From: Haloplanus aerogenes
GTDB taxonomy: Archaea > Halobacteriota > Halobacteria > Halobacteriales > Haloferacaceae
Length of the DNA stretch: 64,000 nucleotides
Assembly: GCF_003856835.1 (NCBI RefSeq)
Contig: NZ_CP034145.1
Location: 1,860,001-1,924,000, forward strand
Direction of reading: 5' to 3'
Every line of letters starts with the position of its first letter. Position 1 is the first letter of the stretch. Of the stretch, positions 42,870-52,809 are shown in pieces. A model generated the notes under the pieces. That model saw only the letters and a list, made by a program, of their open reading frames with translations, did not search any database and was not told the DNA's origin. The translations under genes and the position numbers were made by a program.

Positions 42870-44204
42870 TTAGAATCCCCACGGGTACAGATCCGGGATC
42901 GCCTCGACGTCGGCGTGGACATCGAGCGGATGGAGGGCGCTCGTCTCGTCGAAATACATGAATGCATCATATCGTTCGGGAAGAACCGTCGGCACGTAGT
43001 TCCCCGCCTCGTGAGCCGGGTGATACACGACACCGATGGCGCGATGACCCCGAGGTCGGGTGAGCGGTGAGTCGTCGGGAAGCTCCCCGGTTACGAGGAA
43101 ACAGTCGCCTCCACCCGCCTGCTCGAAGACGTGTTCGTAACTTCCCTCCTGTGCGGGTGGGACTGTCATCTCCTCCAACCGTGCGCCCCACGAATCCGCG
43201 GCGATCACCGTGCCCTGGTGTGAACCCATACCAATCAATGCCACGTCGGCCCTGCCTTCGTGCTCGCGAACGAGTTGGCCGACATTGAGCCGTCCCCGCG
43301 CCTCCATGTCAGTCGCTCTGGCGTCGCCGATGTGGGTGTTGTGCGCCCAGACGATGCCCTTGCTGTCCGATCCGTGATGCTTCTGCAAACGCTCCAGCGT
43401 TTCGACCATGTGTCGGTCCCGGATGTTCCAGGAGTCGACCTCGCCACGAACCATCTCTCGGTAGTACTGTTCGGCGTTTTTTGCGACCAAGGCGTTCTGT
43501 TCGGCGTTGAAGTAGTCATCGCGGCTGTGATCGTACGCTGCGACCTGCTCGCGGAGCCGCGTCAACATTTCTACCACCTCGTCCTCGCAGGTCTCGGGAA
43601 CCATCCGGAGCGCCCGCGCGTACTCCTGTGCGTCTTCACCGTACGGTTCGAAACACCGGTAGGCGGCCCTGGCCTCGGCTGCTGCATCCGGGTCTACGTC
43701 CTCGAGATAATCAACGACTGCGTCCATCGACTCGAACAGGCTGTACACGTCGAGGCCGTAGAACCCGATTCGGTCGTCTTCGGGGAGTCGCTGGTTGTGA
43801 AGCTCCAGCCAATCGAGGAACTCGAGGGCCTCCCAGTTCGCCCACATCCATGTCGGCCACCGTTCGAACGCCTCGAGAGCGTCGCGGATCGTCTCGGGAG
43901 ACACCGAGAGACCCTTGACGTACCGATTGACCTCGTAACAGTTCGTCCAGTCACCTTCCACAGCGACGAACGAGAAATCTTTCTCTTGGACGAGTCGGGC
44001 CGTCAGTCGGGCGCGCCAGCGGTAGTACTCCGAGGTACCGTGCGAAGCCTCGCCCAGCAACACGTACGTTCGATCTCCGAATTGCTCGACGAGACGATCC
44101 AGATCGGAGGGCTGTTCTAGTCCGTGTGTCGTCGAGCGGACGTCGGCGACGGCCGCGTCGATGTCGCCCGGTTCGGTCCACGACGTGCGATCCTGGAGCC
44201 TCAT
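42870..44204 (-). CDS. Erythromycin esterase family protein
   Basis: A 444-residue hydrolase-like protein of the EreA/PF05139 family. Conserved parts are LLGEASHGTSEYYRWR (the metal/catalytic His), FVAVEGDWTNCYEVN, MWANWEALEFLDWL and VWAHNTHIGDARA. In bacteria EreA opens macrolides, but most family members have unknown substrates. In some actinobacteria the family is fused to the phosphoribosyltransferase type found twice in this window. The small antitoxin-like gene lies nine bases upstream and may be co-transcribed. Confidence 0.88.
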   Translation of the reverse strand: MRLQDRTSWTEPGDIDAAVADVRSTTHGLEQPSDLDRLVEQFGDRTYVLLGEASHGTSEYYRWRARLTARLVQEKDFSFVAVEGDWTNCYEVNRYVKGLSVSPETIRDALEAFERWPTWMWANWEALEFLDWLELHNQRLPEDDRIGFYGLDVYSLFESMDAVVDYLEDVDPDAAAEARAAYRCFEPYGEDAQEYARALRMVPETCEDEVVEMLTRLREQVAAYDHSRDDYFNAEQNALVAKNAEQYYREMVRGEVDSWNIRDRHMVETLERLQKHHGSDSKGIVWAHNTHIGDARATDMEARGRLNVGQLVREHEGRADVALIGMGSHQGTVIAADSWGARLEEMTVPPAQEGSYEHVFEQAGGGDCFLVTGELPDDSPLTRPRGHRAIGVVYHPAHEAGNYVPTVLPERYDAFMYFDETSALHPLDVHADVEAIPDLYPWGF

Positions 44205-44213
44205 ACGTCCCCT

Positions 44214-44444
44214 CTACACCGACCCCTCGTCGACGCGCTTGCGTCCCCGCTCGTTTATGCTGTCGGCGAGTTCCTGTACGTCGCTCTCGGTGAGTTCGCT
44301 CTCGCCCGTGAGTTCGTCCATCACTTCGAGCGCCTCGATTTTCTCTTGGATGACCTGCCGCGTCACCTCACTCCAGTTGATTTCGGGGTGGTTCTCCATG
44401 CGCTCTTTGCGGTTGCCGTCCACGTTGACCGTGATCGTGGGCAT
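44214..44444 (-). CDS. Orphan VapB-like antitoxin
   Basis: A 76-residue protein starting MPTITVNVDGNRKERMENH and continuing INWSEVTRQVIQEKIEALEV, the strand-helix-helix pattern of the haloarchaeal VapB family, with an acidic C-terminal tail (ESELTESDVQEL). In intact modules a PIN toxin overlaps the 3' end; here the next gene is the erythromycin esterase nine bases away and no PIN gene is present. ATG 44444 is favoured over 44462 because family members begin MPTI. Confidence 0.8.
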   Translation of the reverse strand: MPTITVNVDGNRKERMENHPEINWSEVTRQVIQEKIEALEVMDELTGESELTESDVQELADSINERGRKRVDEGSV

Positions 44445-44824
44445 ACGGAATCCTATGAACACTCAGAATACTGTGTCTATCGGCGTGTTCCATACCGGTC
44501 GAATTCGGAGGCTTCACGCCGGAAAGGACGATTCGTTCACCCACCGAACGGGCGCCTGCAGCGTCCATCGTTCTACGTGACGGACAGCAGTTGGCAGACT
44601 GCGGTACGGCGCTCATAAACAACCCCTCCTCGATCGTTTTTGATTTCATCACGTTTCGGAACGAGAGTCGCCGCCGACCGAATCAGCCGCCGTTCGGAAC
44701 GGCTTCGAGCGTGCCGAATCGACGGCGAGGACGGCCATATCTTCGCGTTTCGAGCCGTTTCCGGGCTACTAGCGCTGATAATTGGGAACGTGTATTTAAC
44801 CGAAACTACGCCAACCGCTAGGGT
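44445..44824. other. Intergenic region carrying a dispersed repeat
   Basis: 380 bases between the orphan antitoxin and the histidine kinase. It holds repeat copy 2 (44525-44673) and, near 44790, a TATA-like TGTATTTAACC some 27 bases before the kinase ATG. The remaining sequence has no recognisable gene. Confidence 0.5.
44525..44673 (+). repeat. Dispersed non-coding repeat, copy 2
   Basis: Counterpart of 18898-19043, about 80% identical by eye. It has GCCTGCAGCGTCCATC at 44554-44569, one mismatch from the att core. The two copies share no neighbouring gene, so the repeat itself is the conserved unit. Confidence 0.75.
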
Positions 44825-46663
44825 ATGAACGGACGTGACGGCACGCGACGTGTCCTCGTCGTCGACGACGACTCGACGTTAGCGGCGCCGCTCGCGGACG
44901 TGTTCGAGAATCGGGACAGTGACGTCACGGTCGAGACGGCCGCAACCGCGGCCGCGGGATTCGAGTGGCTCGACGACGACGAACTCGACTGTATCGTCTC
45001 GGCGCACGCCCTTCCCGATCGAACCGGGATCGAGTTCCTCGACGCCGTTCGAGACACACATCCGGAACTGCCGTTCGTTCTCGTCACCGACGAGGAGGTC
45101 GCGAGCGAAGCCATCAGCGCGGGGGTGACCGACTATCTCCGGAAAGACGAGGCGATCCGACAGCCCGACGTCCTGGCGACTCGGATCGAGGACGCGGTGG
45201 AAACACACCGGTCCCGGCGGGAGTTGCGGACCCGACACGAGGAGTTGCACCTCTACGAACAGGCCTTCCAACAGATGCAGGAGGGGGCGTGTCTGTACGA
45301 TACGGACGGGCGGTTCGACATCGTCAACGACTATCTGACCGACTTCTACGGAACGACGCGGGAAGCACTCGAAGGACAGCCGAGTCAACTCGTCGAGACG
45401 ATCCGCGCAGAGGGTGACGGCGATCCGTTTCAAGCGTTGCTCGACGGTGAACGAGCGGTCGTCCGCGGCGAGACGACCTTCGACCACCCGGACCGCGGCG
45501 AGGTGTTCCTGAACTACCGCCTCGTCCCACTACGGATCGGGGACGACATCGAGGGTGTCGTCGGCGTGGCGCGGGACGTGACGGAACAGCGAATGCGGGA
45601 GCGCCAACTGGTGCAGGCCCGGGAGGAGTCTCAGGAGTTGATCAACGGAATGAACGACACCGCCTGGGTCATCGGCACCGACGAGCAGTTTCTCGCGGTG
45701 AACGATGCGGCCGTGGAGCAGATGGGGTATTCGCGGTCGGAACTCCTCTCGATGGCCCCACACGACATCGACGCGGGGCTGTCGGACGGTGAGATCACGT
45801 CACTTATCGAGAACATGCCGGAGGACGGAATGCAGGTGTTCGAGACGGCCCATCGGACCAAAGACGGTGAGGTGATCCCCGTCGAGATCAGTTCCAGTTT
45901 GGTCACCTACCAGGGTGAGACGGCGATTCTGAGCGTCGCGCGGGACATCACCGACCGCAAGGAGTACGAGGGACGACTGCGCGAACAGAATCAGCTCCTG
46001 GAACAGCAACGCGACGAACTGGAGGTGTTGAATCAGGTGTTGCGCCACGACATCCGCAACGACCTCCAGCTGGTGACCGCCTACGCAGACATCCTGCACG
46101 ACCACGTCGACGACGAGGGTCTGGAACATCTCGCGACGGTTCAGGACCGCGCTACCCACGCGGTCGAACTCACACAGACGGCGCGGGATACGGCCACGAT
46201 GATGCTGACGCGCGACTCGGAGAACGAACCCATCGACGTTCGGTCCGTGCTCGAAGACGAAATCGAAGACCTGCGGAAGCGCTACCCGGACGCCGACGTG
46301 GTCGTGGCATCGGAGATACCGTCCGCGGTCGTCGAGGCCAATGAGATGATCGCGTCGGTCTTCCGGAATCTCCTCACGAACGCGGTGCAACACAACGACG
46401 AGGACGTGCCCGAAATCGTCGTCTCCACGACGAGGGAGGGAGACGAACTGGTCGTCCGGATCGCCGACAACGGGCCGGGCATCTCCGACGCACAGAAAGA
46501 TGCCATCTTCGGAAGGGGGGAGAAAGGTCTCGACAGCCGAGGAACGGGACTCGGCCTGTATCTCGTCGAGACGCTCGTCGAGCAGTACGGAGGCGACGTG
46601 CGGGTCGAGGACAACGATCCGGAGGGAGCCGTCTTCGTCGTCGAACTGCCGACAGTCGAGTGA
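44825..46663 (+). CDS. PAS-domain histidine kinase with degenerate receiver
   Basis: A 612-residue soluble sensor kinase. Order: receiver-like domain (1-125), PAS (about 145-255), PAS/PAC (about 270-390), coiled linker, HisKA-like helix with VLRHDIRNDLQLVTAY (the phospho-His), and HATPase with NLLTNAVQHND, IADNGPGIS and GTGLGLYLVETL. In the receiver the acidic pocket (D14-D16) and the Lys of TDYLRKDE are present, but the phospho-acceptor site reads CIVSAHALPDRTG with Ala at residue 60 instead of Asp. It therefore cannot be phosphorylated in the usual way. No dedicated response regulator is adjacent. Probably leaderless from ATG 44825. Confidence 0.9.
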   Translation: MNGRDGTRRVLVVDDDSTLAAPLADVFENRDSDVTVETAATAAAGFEWLDDDELDCIVSAHALPDRTGIEFLDAVRDTHPELPFVLVTDEEVASEAISAGVTDYLRKDEAIRQPDVLATRIEDAVETHRSRRELRTRHEELHLYEQAFQQMQEGACLYDTDGRFDIVNDYLTDFYGTTREALEGQPSQLVETIRAEGDGDPFQALLDGERAVVRGETTFDHPDRGEVFLNYRLVPLRIGDDIEGVVGVARDVTEQRMRERQLVQAREESQELINGMNDTAWVIGTDEQFLAVNDAAVEQMGYSRSELLSMAPHDIDAGLSDGEITSLIENMPEDGMQVFETAHRTKDGEVIPVEISSSLVTYQGETAILSVARDITDRKEYEGRLREQNQLLEQQRDELEVLNQVLRHDIRNDLQLVTAYADILHDHVDDEGLEHLATVQDRATHAVELTQTARDTATMMLTRDSENEPIDVRSVLEDEIEDLRKRYPDADVVVASEIPSAVVEANEMIASVFRNLLTNAVQHNDEDVPEIVVSTTREGDELVVRIADNGPGISDAQKDAIFGRGEKGLDSRGTGLGLYLVETLVEQYGGDVRVEDNDPEGAVFVVELPTVE

Positions 46664-46735
46664 GCGGCGACACTGGATGCGAGGATCGACGGCCGGAGGG
46701 GGAGTTTTAGGCACTGGGCATTCCAACCTCCGGAC

Positions 46736-47596
46736 ATGTCAGACGACGCGTTCGAACTGACGGAACCGACCCTGACCGCCGACGACCTCCTCGTCCTCGA
46801 CGATCCCCGCTTCGGCCCGGAGACGGCGAGCATCGTCACGGGCGCCGCGTCGGGGATCGGTCGCGCGACGGCACTCGCCCTCGCGGCCAATGGTCTCACT
46901 GTCGTCGCGGCCGACATCGACGCTGACGGGCTCGACGAGACGGTCGCCAAAGGTGTGGACATCGGCGTCGACGGCGACATCGTGCCCGTCGAGGCGGACC
47001 TCACCGACGACGCCGAGGTCGAGGCCATCGTCGAGACGGCGGTCGAGCAGGGCGACCTCCGCTACGTCGCCAACATCGCCGGCATGCAACACATCGCCTC
47101 CATCCCCAACTTCCCGATGGAGATGTACGACCGTCTGCTCGATATCATGCTCCGCGCGCCGTTCCTGCTCTCGAAACTGGCAATGCCGCACATCCGCGAG
47201 GCGGAGGGCTACGGCGCCATCGGCAACATGTCCTCCGCCCACGGCCACTACGCCACCAAGGACAAGGCGGCGTACATCACCGCGAAACACGGGCTGAACG
47301 GGTTGACGAAGTGTATCGCCGCCGAGGGCGAGGGGACGCTGCGGGGCTTCTCGGTCAGCGTCGGTTACGTGCTGACGCCGCTGATGGTGAACCAGATCGA
47401 GGACACGGCCGAAGAACGAGGCATCTCCGAACAGGAAGTCGTCGAGGACGTGATGCTCGGGCAGGCGCGTACGAAGGAGATGATGACGCCCGCCGAAGTC
47501 GCGAACCTCTTCGTCTTCGGCTTCTCACAGCACGGCAAACACCTCAACGGCGGCGACATGCTCTGGGACGGCGGCTACACGACGACCTACGAGTAA
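46736..47596 (+). CDS. Short-chain dehydrogenase/reductase
   Basis: A 286-residue NAD(P)-dependent oxidoreductase. It has GAASGIGRATALAL (cofactor loop), NIAG, the catalytic Ser in IGNMSSAHGHY and Y-x-x-x-K in AAYITAKHG. Acidic D in AADIDADG after the second strand suggests NAD+ preference. The sequence resembles 3-hydroxybutyrate dehydrogenases, but the extra 30 N-terminal residues are unusual. It is convergent with, and touches, an enolase-superfamily gene, suggesting sugar-acid or hydroxyacid catabolism. Confidence 0.87.
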   Translation: MSDDAFELTEPTLTADDLLVLDDPRFGPETASIVTGAASGIGRATALALAANGLTVVAADIDADGLDETVAKGVDIGVDGDIVPVEADLTDDAEVEAIVETAVEQGDLRYVANIAGMQHIASIPNFPMEMYDRLLDIMLRAPFLLSKLAMPHIREAEGYGAIGNMSSAHGHYATKDKAAYITAKHGLNGLTKCIAAEGEGTLRGFSVSVGYVLTPLMVNQIEDTAEERGISEQEVVEDVMLGQARTKEMMTPAEVANLFVFGFSQHGKHLNGGDMLWDGGYTTTYE

Positions 47597-48745
47597 CTAC
47601 TCGATGACGGTGTGACCCGTCCGCCGTCGGTCGACGAACTCCCAGTCGATGTCGACGCCGAGGCCGGGACCGTCGGGGACGGCCATCCGACCGTCGTCGT
47701 CGATGGACTCCGGCCGCCCCTCGAACCCCTGATTCAGGATCCAGTCGCTCTCGGGGTTGAGCAAGCCGTGTTCGAAGTAACTGGAGTTTCGGAGCGCGCT
47801 CATGAGGTGCATGTGCGCCGGGCCGCCGAGCAGGAGTTCCACGTCGACGCCGAACGCCTCGGCGGCCTCGGCGGTCTTGAGCGCGCCCGTGATGCCACCG
47901 TCCATGTGCGCGCTGGCGCGGACGAGGTCGGTCGACTCGCTCGCGAGGCTGTCGACGGCGCCGTACGGACCGGTGCGGACGTGTTCGAGGCCGAGCATCG
48001 GCGTGTCGAGCGCGGCGACGAGTTTCTTCGTCGTCCGCTCGCTCACGCCGCCGTCGTGCATCGGGTCCTCGTACCAGAAGAAGTCGAGGTCGTCGAGCGC
48101 CTGTCCGACTTTCAGGGCGTCGGCGTAGGTGCGATAGAGGCTGGAGCTGTCGATCATGAGGTCCATCTCCGAACCGACGCGGTCCGCGAGCGCCTCGCAG
48201 ATGGCGATATCCACCTCGGGTCGTACCTCGGGGTGGCCGTGGAACTTGAAGCCGTCGTAGCCGCGGTCGAGACACCGTTCGGCGTAGTCGGCGAACGCCT
48301 CCGGCCCGTCCAGTCCCCCGTTGTCGTCGACGAACATCGTCGACGCGTAGGTGGGCAGGGTGTCACGGTAGCCGCCGAGGAGGGTGGAGACGCTGGCGTC
48401 GTGATGGTTTCCGGCGAGATCCCAGAGCGCCACGTCGATGGCGCCGAGACCGAAGTGATCGGTGTGTCTGAGGGCGCGCCAGCAGTCCTGCCAGATACCG
48501 CGTCTCGCGAGCGGATCGCGGCCGAGCAGATGCTCCTCGGCGACCATCTGCACCTGCGCGATGCTCGGGGGCGTGAACGCGAAGCCGCGGTAGTGGCCCT
48601 CGGTGCCGTCGGCGGTGCGGATGGTCAGAACGAATCCCGGCGGTTCGAGCGTCGAGTCGGGGTCGTACACCCAGTTGCCGCCGACGGTCCCTGTTCGTTC
48701 CACCTCGTAGTCGAACTCGTGAATCTCGACATCGGAGATGCGCAT
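47597..48745 (-). CDS. Enolase-superfamily (mandelate racemase-like) enzyme
   Basis: A 382-residue capping-domain plus barrel enzyme. The barrel carries YDGFKFHGHPEV (K-x-H at the end of strand two), the metal ligands D in LMIDSSSLY, E in FWYEDPM and E in LGLEHVRTG. The K-F-H arrangement is that of acid-sugar dehydratases such as D-gluconate or L-rhamnonate type enzymes. Exact substrate unknown. Stops of this and the SDR gene are adjacent. Confidence 0.85.
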   Translation of the reverse strand: MRISDVEIHEFDYEVERTGTVGGNWVYDPDSTLEPPGFVLTIRTADGTEGHYRGFAFTPPSIAQVQMVAEEHLLGRDPLARRGIWQDCWRALRHTDHFGLGAIDVALWDLAGNHHDASVSTLLGGYRDTLPTYASTMFVDDNGGLDGPEAFADYAERCLDRGYDGFKFHGHPEVRPEVDIAICEALADRVGSEMDLMIDSSSLYRTYADALKVGQALDDLDFFWYEDPMHDGGVSERTTKKLVAALDTPMLGLEHVRTGPYGAVDSLASESTDLVRASAHMDGGITGALKTAEAAEAFGVDVELLLGGPAHMHLMSALRNSSYFEHGLLNPESDWILNQGFEGRPESIDDDGRMAVPDGPGLGVDIDWEFVDRRRTGHTVIE

Positions 48746-48804
48746 TCGAGAGGCGTCGGTGGCGAGGATGAAAACGGTTGGGACCGCACGCCTCGTCCGG
48801 CCGT

Positions 48805-48960
48805 CTACTCGGGACGCGGCCGACTGAGGTTCTGCAACGTCCCCTCACAGCCCGGACACGCCGCGAGCGACTCCGAGCTACAGAGACGCTTCCCACACTC
48901 CAGACACTCGTAGAGCTGTTCGTCCTGATTACACGGAGCGGGATCCGGTACTGTTGGCAT
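48805..48960 (-). CDS. Rubrerythrin-like zinc-ribbon microprotein
   Basis: A 51-residue protein, MPTVPDPAPCNQDEQLYECLECG onward, with CLEC and CPGC knuckles separated by 17 residues. This is the rubredoxin-like ribbon annotated in haloarchaea as rubrerythrin-like domain protein. It is too short for a diiron domain. ATG 48960 is the only start close to the ribbon. Role unknown. Confidence 0.75.
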   Translation of the reverse strand: MPTVPDPAPCNQDEQLYECLECGKRLCSSESLAACPGCEGTLQNLSRPRPE

Positions 48961-49119
48961 ATCGTCAGGATATTGCCGGTGGAGGGTGTTAACTCTTGTC
49001 AGTGTCGTCGCCGACGGTCGGCGTTCGTGGACTCGACCGTCGAACGGCTGGACGGTGACGGGTCGGTGTCTCCGTGATCGTGGCCCCATTTTTTATCTCG
49101 CCGTCACGATTGGTGTCGT

Positions 49120-50004
49120 ATGTTCGACAAACTCCTCTTTCCCACCGACGGGAGCGACGGCGCGGCCGCCGTCTTCGATCACGTCCTCGACGTGGCCGAG
49201 GCCCACGACGCGACGGTCCACGTCCTCAGCGTCGCGGACACGACCCGCGAGAGCGTCACGCAGTTCCGCGGGCAGGTCGTCGACGCCCTCGAACAGGCCG
49301 GCGTCCGGACCGTACAGGAGGCGGCCGGGCGCGCCAGCGACCGCGGCGTCCCGACCGTCACCGAGGTCATGCAGGGCGAACCGTACCGCACCATCGTCGA
49401 CTACGCCAACACCTACGACATCGACCTCGTGATCATGCCGACCCACGGGCGGCGAGGACTGGACCGCTTCCTCCTCGGGAGCACGACCGAACGAGTCGTC
49501 CGGCGCTCGGACGTACCCGTCCTGACGATCCGTCCGGACGACGACGTGACCGTCCGGTATCCGTACCGGAACGTGTTGGTACCGACGGACGGGAGCGATC
49601 CGGCCGACGCGGCGCTGAACATCGGCATCGACGTGGCGAACACCGCGTCGGCCGCCCTCCACCTCGTCTCGGTCGTGAACGTGACGAGTCTGGGCGTCGA
49701 CGTCCGCACCGATATCCAGACGGCGGCGCTGGAAGAGAACGCCGAAGGGATTCTCGACGCGGCCGCGGGTCGGGCGCGCGAGGCCGGGATCGCCCCCGCC
49801 GCCACCGCCGTCGAGTTCGGCGGGTCCGTCTCGCGAACCGTCCGAACGTACGTCACGGACCACGATATCGACCTCGTGATCCTGGGCACCCACGGCCGGA
49901 CGGGATTCGACCGATACGTCCTCGGCAGCGTCACGGAACAACTCGTTCGAACGGCGCCGGTGCCGGTGCTGACGGTGCGAGGAGCCCCCGACTCACAGTC
50001 CTGA
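49120..50004 (+). CDS. Tandem universal stress protein
   Basis: A 294-residue protein of two UspA domains, 1-145 and 148-294, each starting with the FPTDGSD / VPTDGSD turn and ending with the ATP-binding G-x-x-G-(9x)-G-S/T motif ([34 protein letters not shown]). ATP-binding type by motif. A TTTTTTAT stretch at 49090-49095 serves as TATA-like element about 27 bases before ATG 49120. It precedes the globin transducer. Confidence 0.92.
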   Translation: MFDKLLFPTDGSDGAAAVFDHVLDVAEAHDATVHVLSVADTTRESVTQFRGQVVDALEQAGVRTVQEAAGRASDRGVPTVTEVMQGEPYRTIVDYANTYDIDLVIMPTHGRRGLDRFLLGSTTERVVRRSDVPVLTIRPDDDVTVRYPYRNVLVPTDGSDPADAALNIGIDVANTASAALHLVSVVNVTSLGVDVRTDIQTAALEENAEGILDAAAGRAREAGIAPAATAVEFGGSVSRTVRTYVTDHDIDLVILGTHGRTGFDRYVLGSVTEQLVRTAPVPVLTVRGAPDSQS

Positions 50005-50111
50005 ACTCTCGCGTCAGTCGCTCGACTCCGCGTTTCCTCCGCTTCCGGCGCCAATTATCAGACGCTGGAGTCAGTGGACACACTTATTTTATGGAATTGA
50101 CGACGGCAGGT

Positions 50112-51701
50112 ATGGACGACTACGGGACCGTATTCGGTCAGGGTGCGCTGAACGCCCAGCTCTCCACCGACGACCTCATGCGCGAGTGCGGACTGGACGA
50201 ACGGGAAATCGAGTGGCGAAAGAATTTCATCAGTTTCGACGAGACCGACGCTCGTCGGCTCTCGGATCTGGAGTCGGTGTTTCGCGATCACTCGGAGCAG
50301 ATCGCCGAGGACTTCTACGACAACCTCACCGCGTACGACCAGACGACCAACGTGATCGGCCGGTCGGAGAAGGGTATCGAGCAGCTAAAACGGACCCAGT
50401 CGGCCTATCTGGTCACGCTGGCCAGCGGCGACTACGGGCAAGACTACTTCCGCAACCGCGCCCGCGTCGGCAAACTCCACGACATGCTGGAGATGCCGAT
50501 GAAACAGTACATCGGGCAGTACGGCGTCTACTACGACCTGCTCGTTCCGCTGTTGTTCGACCGCCTCGAAGACCGACTGGTCGATCGAGTGACCGACGAG
50601 ACGGCGGCGACTGACGAGACGGCCGTCGAGGAGGCCGTGGAGTCGGCGCTCGACGTGAGTCGGGAGGAACTGCTCGCAGTCCTGCGAATCATCAACCTCG
50701 ACATGCAGGTGGTGGCGGACACGTACATCCACTCCTACAGCCAGAAACTGGAGAACGCCCTCGACGAGCGCGAGCGCCTCATGGCCGAGGTCGAGCGTGA
50801 TCTGGCCGAGCCGATGGGCGAGTTGCGCGACTCCGCGGAGGAAGTGGCCGAGCGGACGACCGCTATCGACGACCGGACGGACGAACAGGTCGACGCGATG
50901 TCCGACGTGGCGAGCGAGGTGTCGAACATGAGCGCGACGGTCGAGGAAATCGCGTCGACGGCGGACGAAGTGGCGTCGACCAGCGAGCGAGCGGAGGCGC
51001 TGGCTGCCGACGGTCGGGAGGCGGCGACCGAGTCCATCGAGGTGATGGAGCGGGTGAGCGAGTCCTCGCGCGACGCCGCGACCGATGTCGACGACCTCGA
51101 GGACCGGATCGACGAGATCGACGAGATCGTCGAGGTGATCAACGACATCGCGGATCAGACGAATCTGCTGGCGCTGAACGCGTCCATCGAGGCGGCACGG
51201 GCGGGCGAGGCGGGCGACGGCTTCGCGGTCGTCGCCGACGAGGTGAAAGGGCTCGCCGAGGAATCCCAGCGCCACGCGAGCGACATCGAGACGATGGTCA
51301 CGGATATCAAAGCCGAGACGGCGGCGACGGTTGAGAGCCTCGAACGGACGACCGACGAGATCGATCAGGGAATGGCCCAGATCGAGGCGGCGATGACGAA
51401 GCTCCAAGAGATCGTCGACGCCGTTCGCGACGCCTCACAGGGAATCAGGGAAGTGTCCGAGGCGACGGACGATCAGGCCGCCTCGACCGAAGAGGTCGCC
51501 AGCATGATCGACCAACTCGTCGATCAGACCGAACGCGTGTCGGCGGAGATCGAAGGGGTCGCGGCGGCCAACGAGGAACAGACCGCCCGCATCCGCGACA
51601 TCGACGAGACGATCCGACGGCTCGGCAACGACGAGACGGATCGCCCATCCGAGAGCGACGACGCGGTGAACCCCGGCGCTGCGAGCGTCAATCTTCAATA
51701 G
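50112..51701 (+). CDS. hemAT: Soluble globin-coupled transducer HemAT
   Basis: Aerotaxis receptor of 529 residues without membrane spans. Residues about 15-185 are a sensor globin; the proximal haem ligand is H123 in [10 protein letters not shown]. The rest is a methyl-accepting signalling rod with the hairpin tip [24 protein letters not shown] and further heptads. It should sense O2 and drive CheA. ATG 50112 is chosen because TTATTTTATGG lies about 25 bases upstream; the ATG at 50091 overlaps that TATA-like element. No che genes are next to it, so it must signal to distant partners. Confidence 0.93.
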   Translation: MDDYGTVFGQGALNAQLSTDDLMRECGLDEREIEWRKNFISFDETDARRLSDLESVFRDHSEQIAEDFYDNLTAYDQTTNVIGRSEKGIEQLKRTQSAYLVTLASGDYGQDYFRNRARVGKLHDMLEMPMKQYIGQYGVYYDLLVPLLFDRLEDRLVDRVTDETAATDETAVEEAVESALDVSREELLAVLRIINLDMQVVADTYIHSYSQKLENALDERERLMAEVERDLAEPMGELRDSAEEVAERTTAIDDRTDEQVDAMSDVASEVSNMSATVEEIASTADEVASTSERAEALAADGREAATESIEVMERVSESSRDAATDVDDLEDRIDEIDEIVEVINDIADQTNLLALNASIEAARAGEAGDGFAVVADEVKGLAEESQRHASDIETMVTDIKAETAATVESLERTTDEIDQGMAQIEAAMTKLQEIVDAVRDASQGIREVSEATDDQAASTEEVASMIDQLVDQTERVSAEIEGVAAANEEQTARIRDIDETIRRLGNDETDRPSESDDAVNPGAASVNLQ

Positions 51702-51752
51702 CCCCGGTCGTGAATCGGCGGCCGTAGCCATGATCGACGGGAGTCTGGGGCC

Positions 51753-52580
51753 GTGGTAGTCGACAGCTTCACCCAGTTGTTCGGCACCAATCCGGTGATC
51801 CACGGCCTCGTCGGCGGCGTCGTCATCGCGACACTCAACCTCCTCGGCGCGTCGCTCGTCTTCGTCTGGCGGGATCCCTCGGAACGAGCGCTCGATGGGG
51901 CGCTCGGCTTCGCCGCCGGCGTCATGCTCGCGGCCAGTTTCACGAGCCTCATCATCCCCGGTATCGAGACGTACTCGAACGGAAACCCGCTCCCCGTGCT
52001 GTTCGGCGTGGCGCTCGGCGCGCTCTTTCTGGATCGCTCGGACGTGTTGGTCCCCCACGCCCACTACCTCGTTTCGGGAGGACAGCGCACCGACGCCGCG
52101 GCATCCGCAGAGGGACTCCCCATCGACGACGAACGCCTCGCCGGCGTCGTCCTCTTCGTCCTCGCGATCACCCTGCACAACATACCGGAAGGGCTGGCGG
52201 TGGGCGTCGGGTTCGGGAGCGGCGACCTCAGTACGGCCATCCCGCTGATGCTCGCTATCGGCATCCAGAACGTGCCGGAAGGATTGGCCGTCTCCGTGGC
52301 GGCGATCAACGCCGGCCTGGATCGCCGCGCCTACGCCGTGTTCGCGGGAGTCCGGTCCGGTGTGGTCGAGATTCCGCTGGCGGTGTTCGGGGCGTACGCC
52401 GTCGGTACCGTCTCGACGCTGCTCCCCTACGCGATGGGGTTCGCCGCGGGTGCGATGCTCTTTGTCATCAGCGACGAAATCGTCCCGGAGACGCACACAC
52501 ACGGGAACGAGCGGATCGCGACCCTCGGGACGCTCCTCGGCGTCATCGTAATGCTCTATCTCGATATTTCGCTCGGCTAA
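51753..52580 (+). CDS. ZIP-family metal transporter
   Basis: A 275-residue membrane protein with eight hydrophobic segments, expected to import Zn2+ or related divalent ions. TM4 has ITLHNIPEGLAVGVG, the conserved metal-binding H-N-x-P-E-G; TM5 has IGIQNVPEGLAV, where the usual His is Gln. A loop before TM4 is short and His-poor. The start is GTG 51753; no ATG is available nearby in frame. Confidence 0.88.
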   Translation: MVVDSFTQLFGTNPVIHGLVGGVVIATLNLLGASLVFVWRDPSERALDGALGFAAGVMLAASFTSLIIPGIETYSNGNPLPVLFGVALGALFLDRSDVLVPHAHYLVSGGQRTDAAASAEGLPIDDERLAGVVLFVLAITLHNIPEGLAVGVGFGSGDLSTAIPLMLAIGIQNVPEGLAVSVAAINAGLDRRAYAVFAGVRSGVVEIPLAVFGAYAVGTVSTLLPYAMGFAAGAMLFVISDEIVPETHTHGNERIATLGTLLGVIVMLYLDISLG

Positions 52581-52656
52581 CCTGTTCGGGTGTTGTTCCC
52601 AACTGGCTGGAACAATAGGGGTTCATATATCGGCAGCCATCCTATACCGACCAACG

Positions 52657-52809
52657 ATGAGCGGGGGCGGAGATCTCACCTTCCACTGTCCGGACTGTGG
52701 AGAGGCCATGGCGGTGAACGAGCCGATGCGGGAGGCGTTGCTCGATCACGGCTGTGTCGTCTGTGGAACGTCGGTTTCGAGGAGCGCGTTCTCCGTCGAC
52801 GCCGAATGA
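52657..52809 (+). CDS. Zinc-ribbon microprotein (DUF7560-like)
   Basis: A 50-residue protein with HCPDCGEAM and HGCVVCGTSV, a two-knuckle zinc ribbon of a haloarchaeal family (DUF7560-like). TATA-like TTCATATATC lies about 30 bases before ATG 52657, so the message is probably leaderless. Function unknown, possibly nucleic-acid or protein binding. Confidence 0.75.
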   Translation: MSGGGDLTFHCPDCGEAMAVNEPMREALLDHGCVVCGTSVSRSAFSVDAE

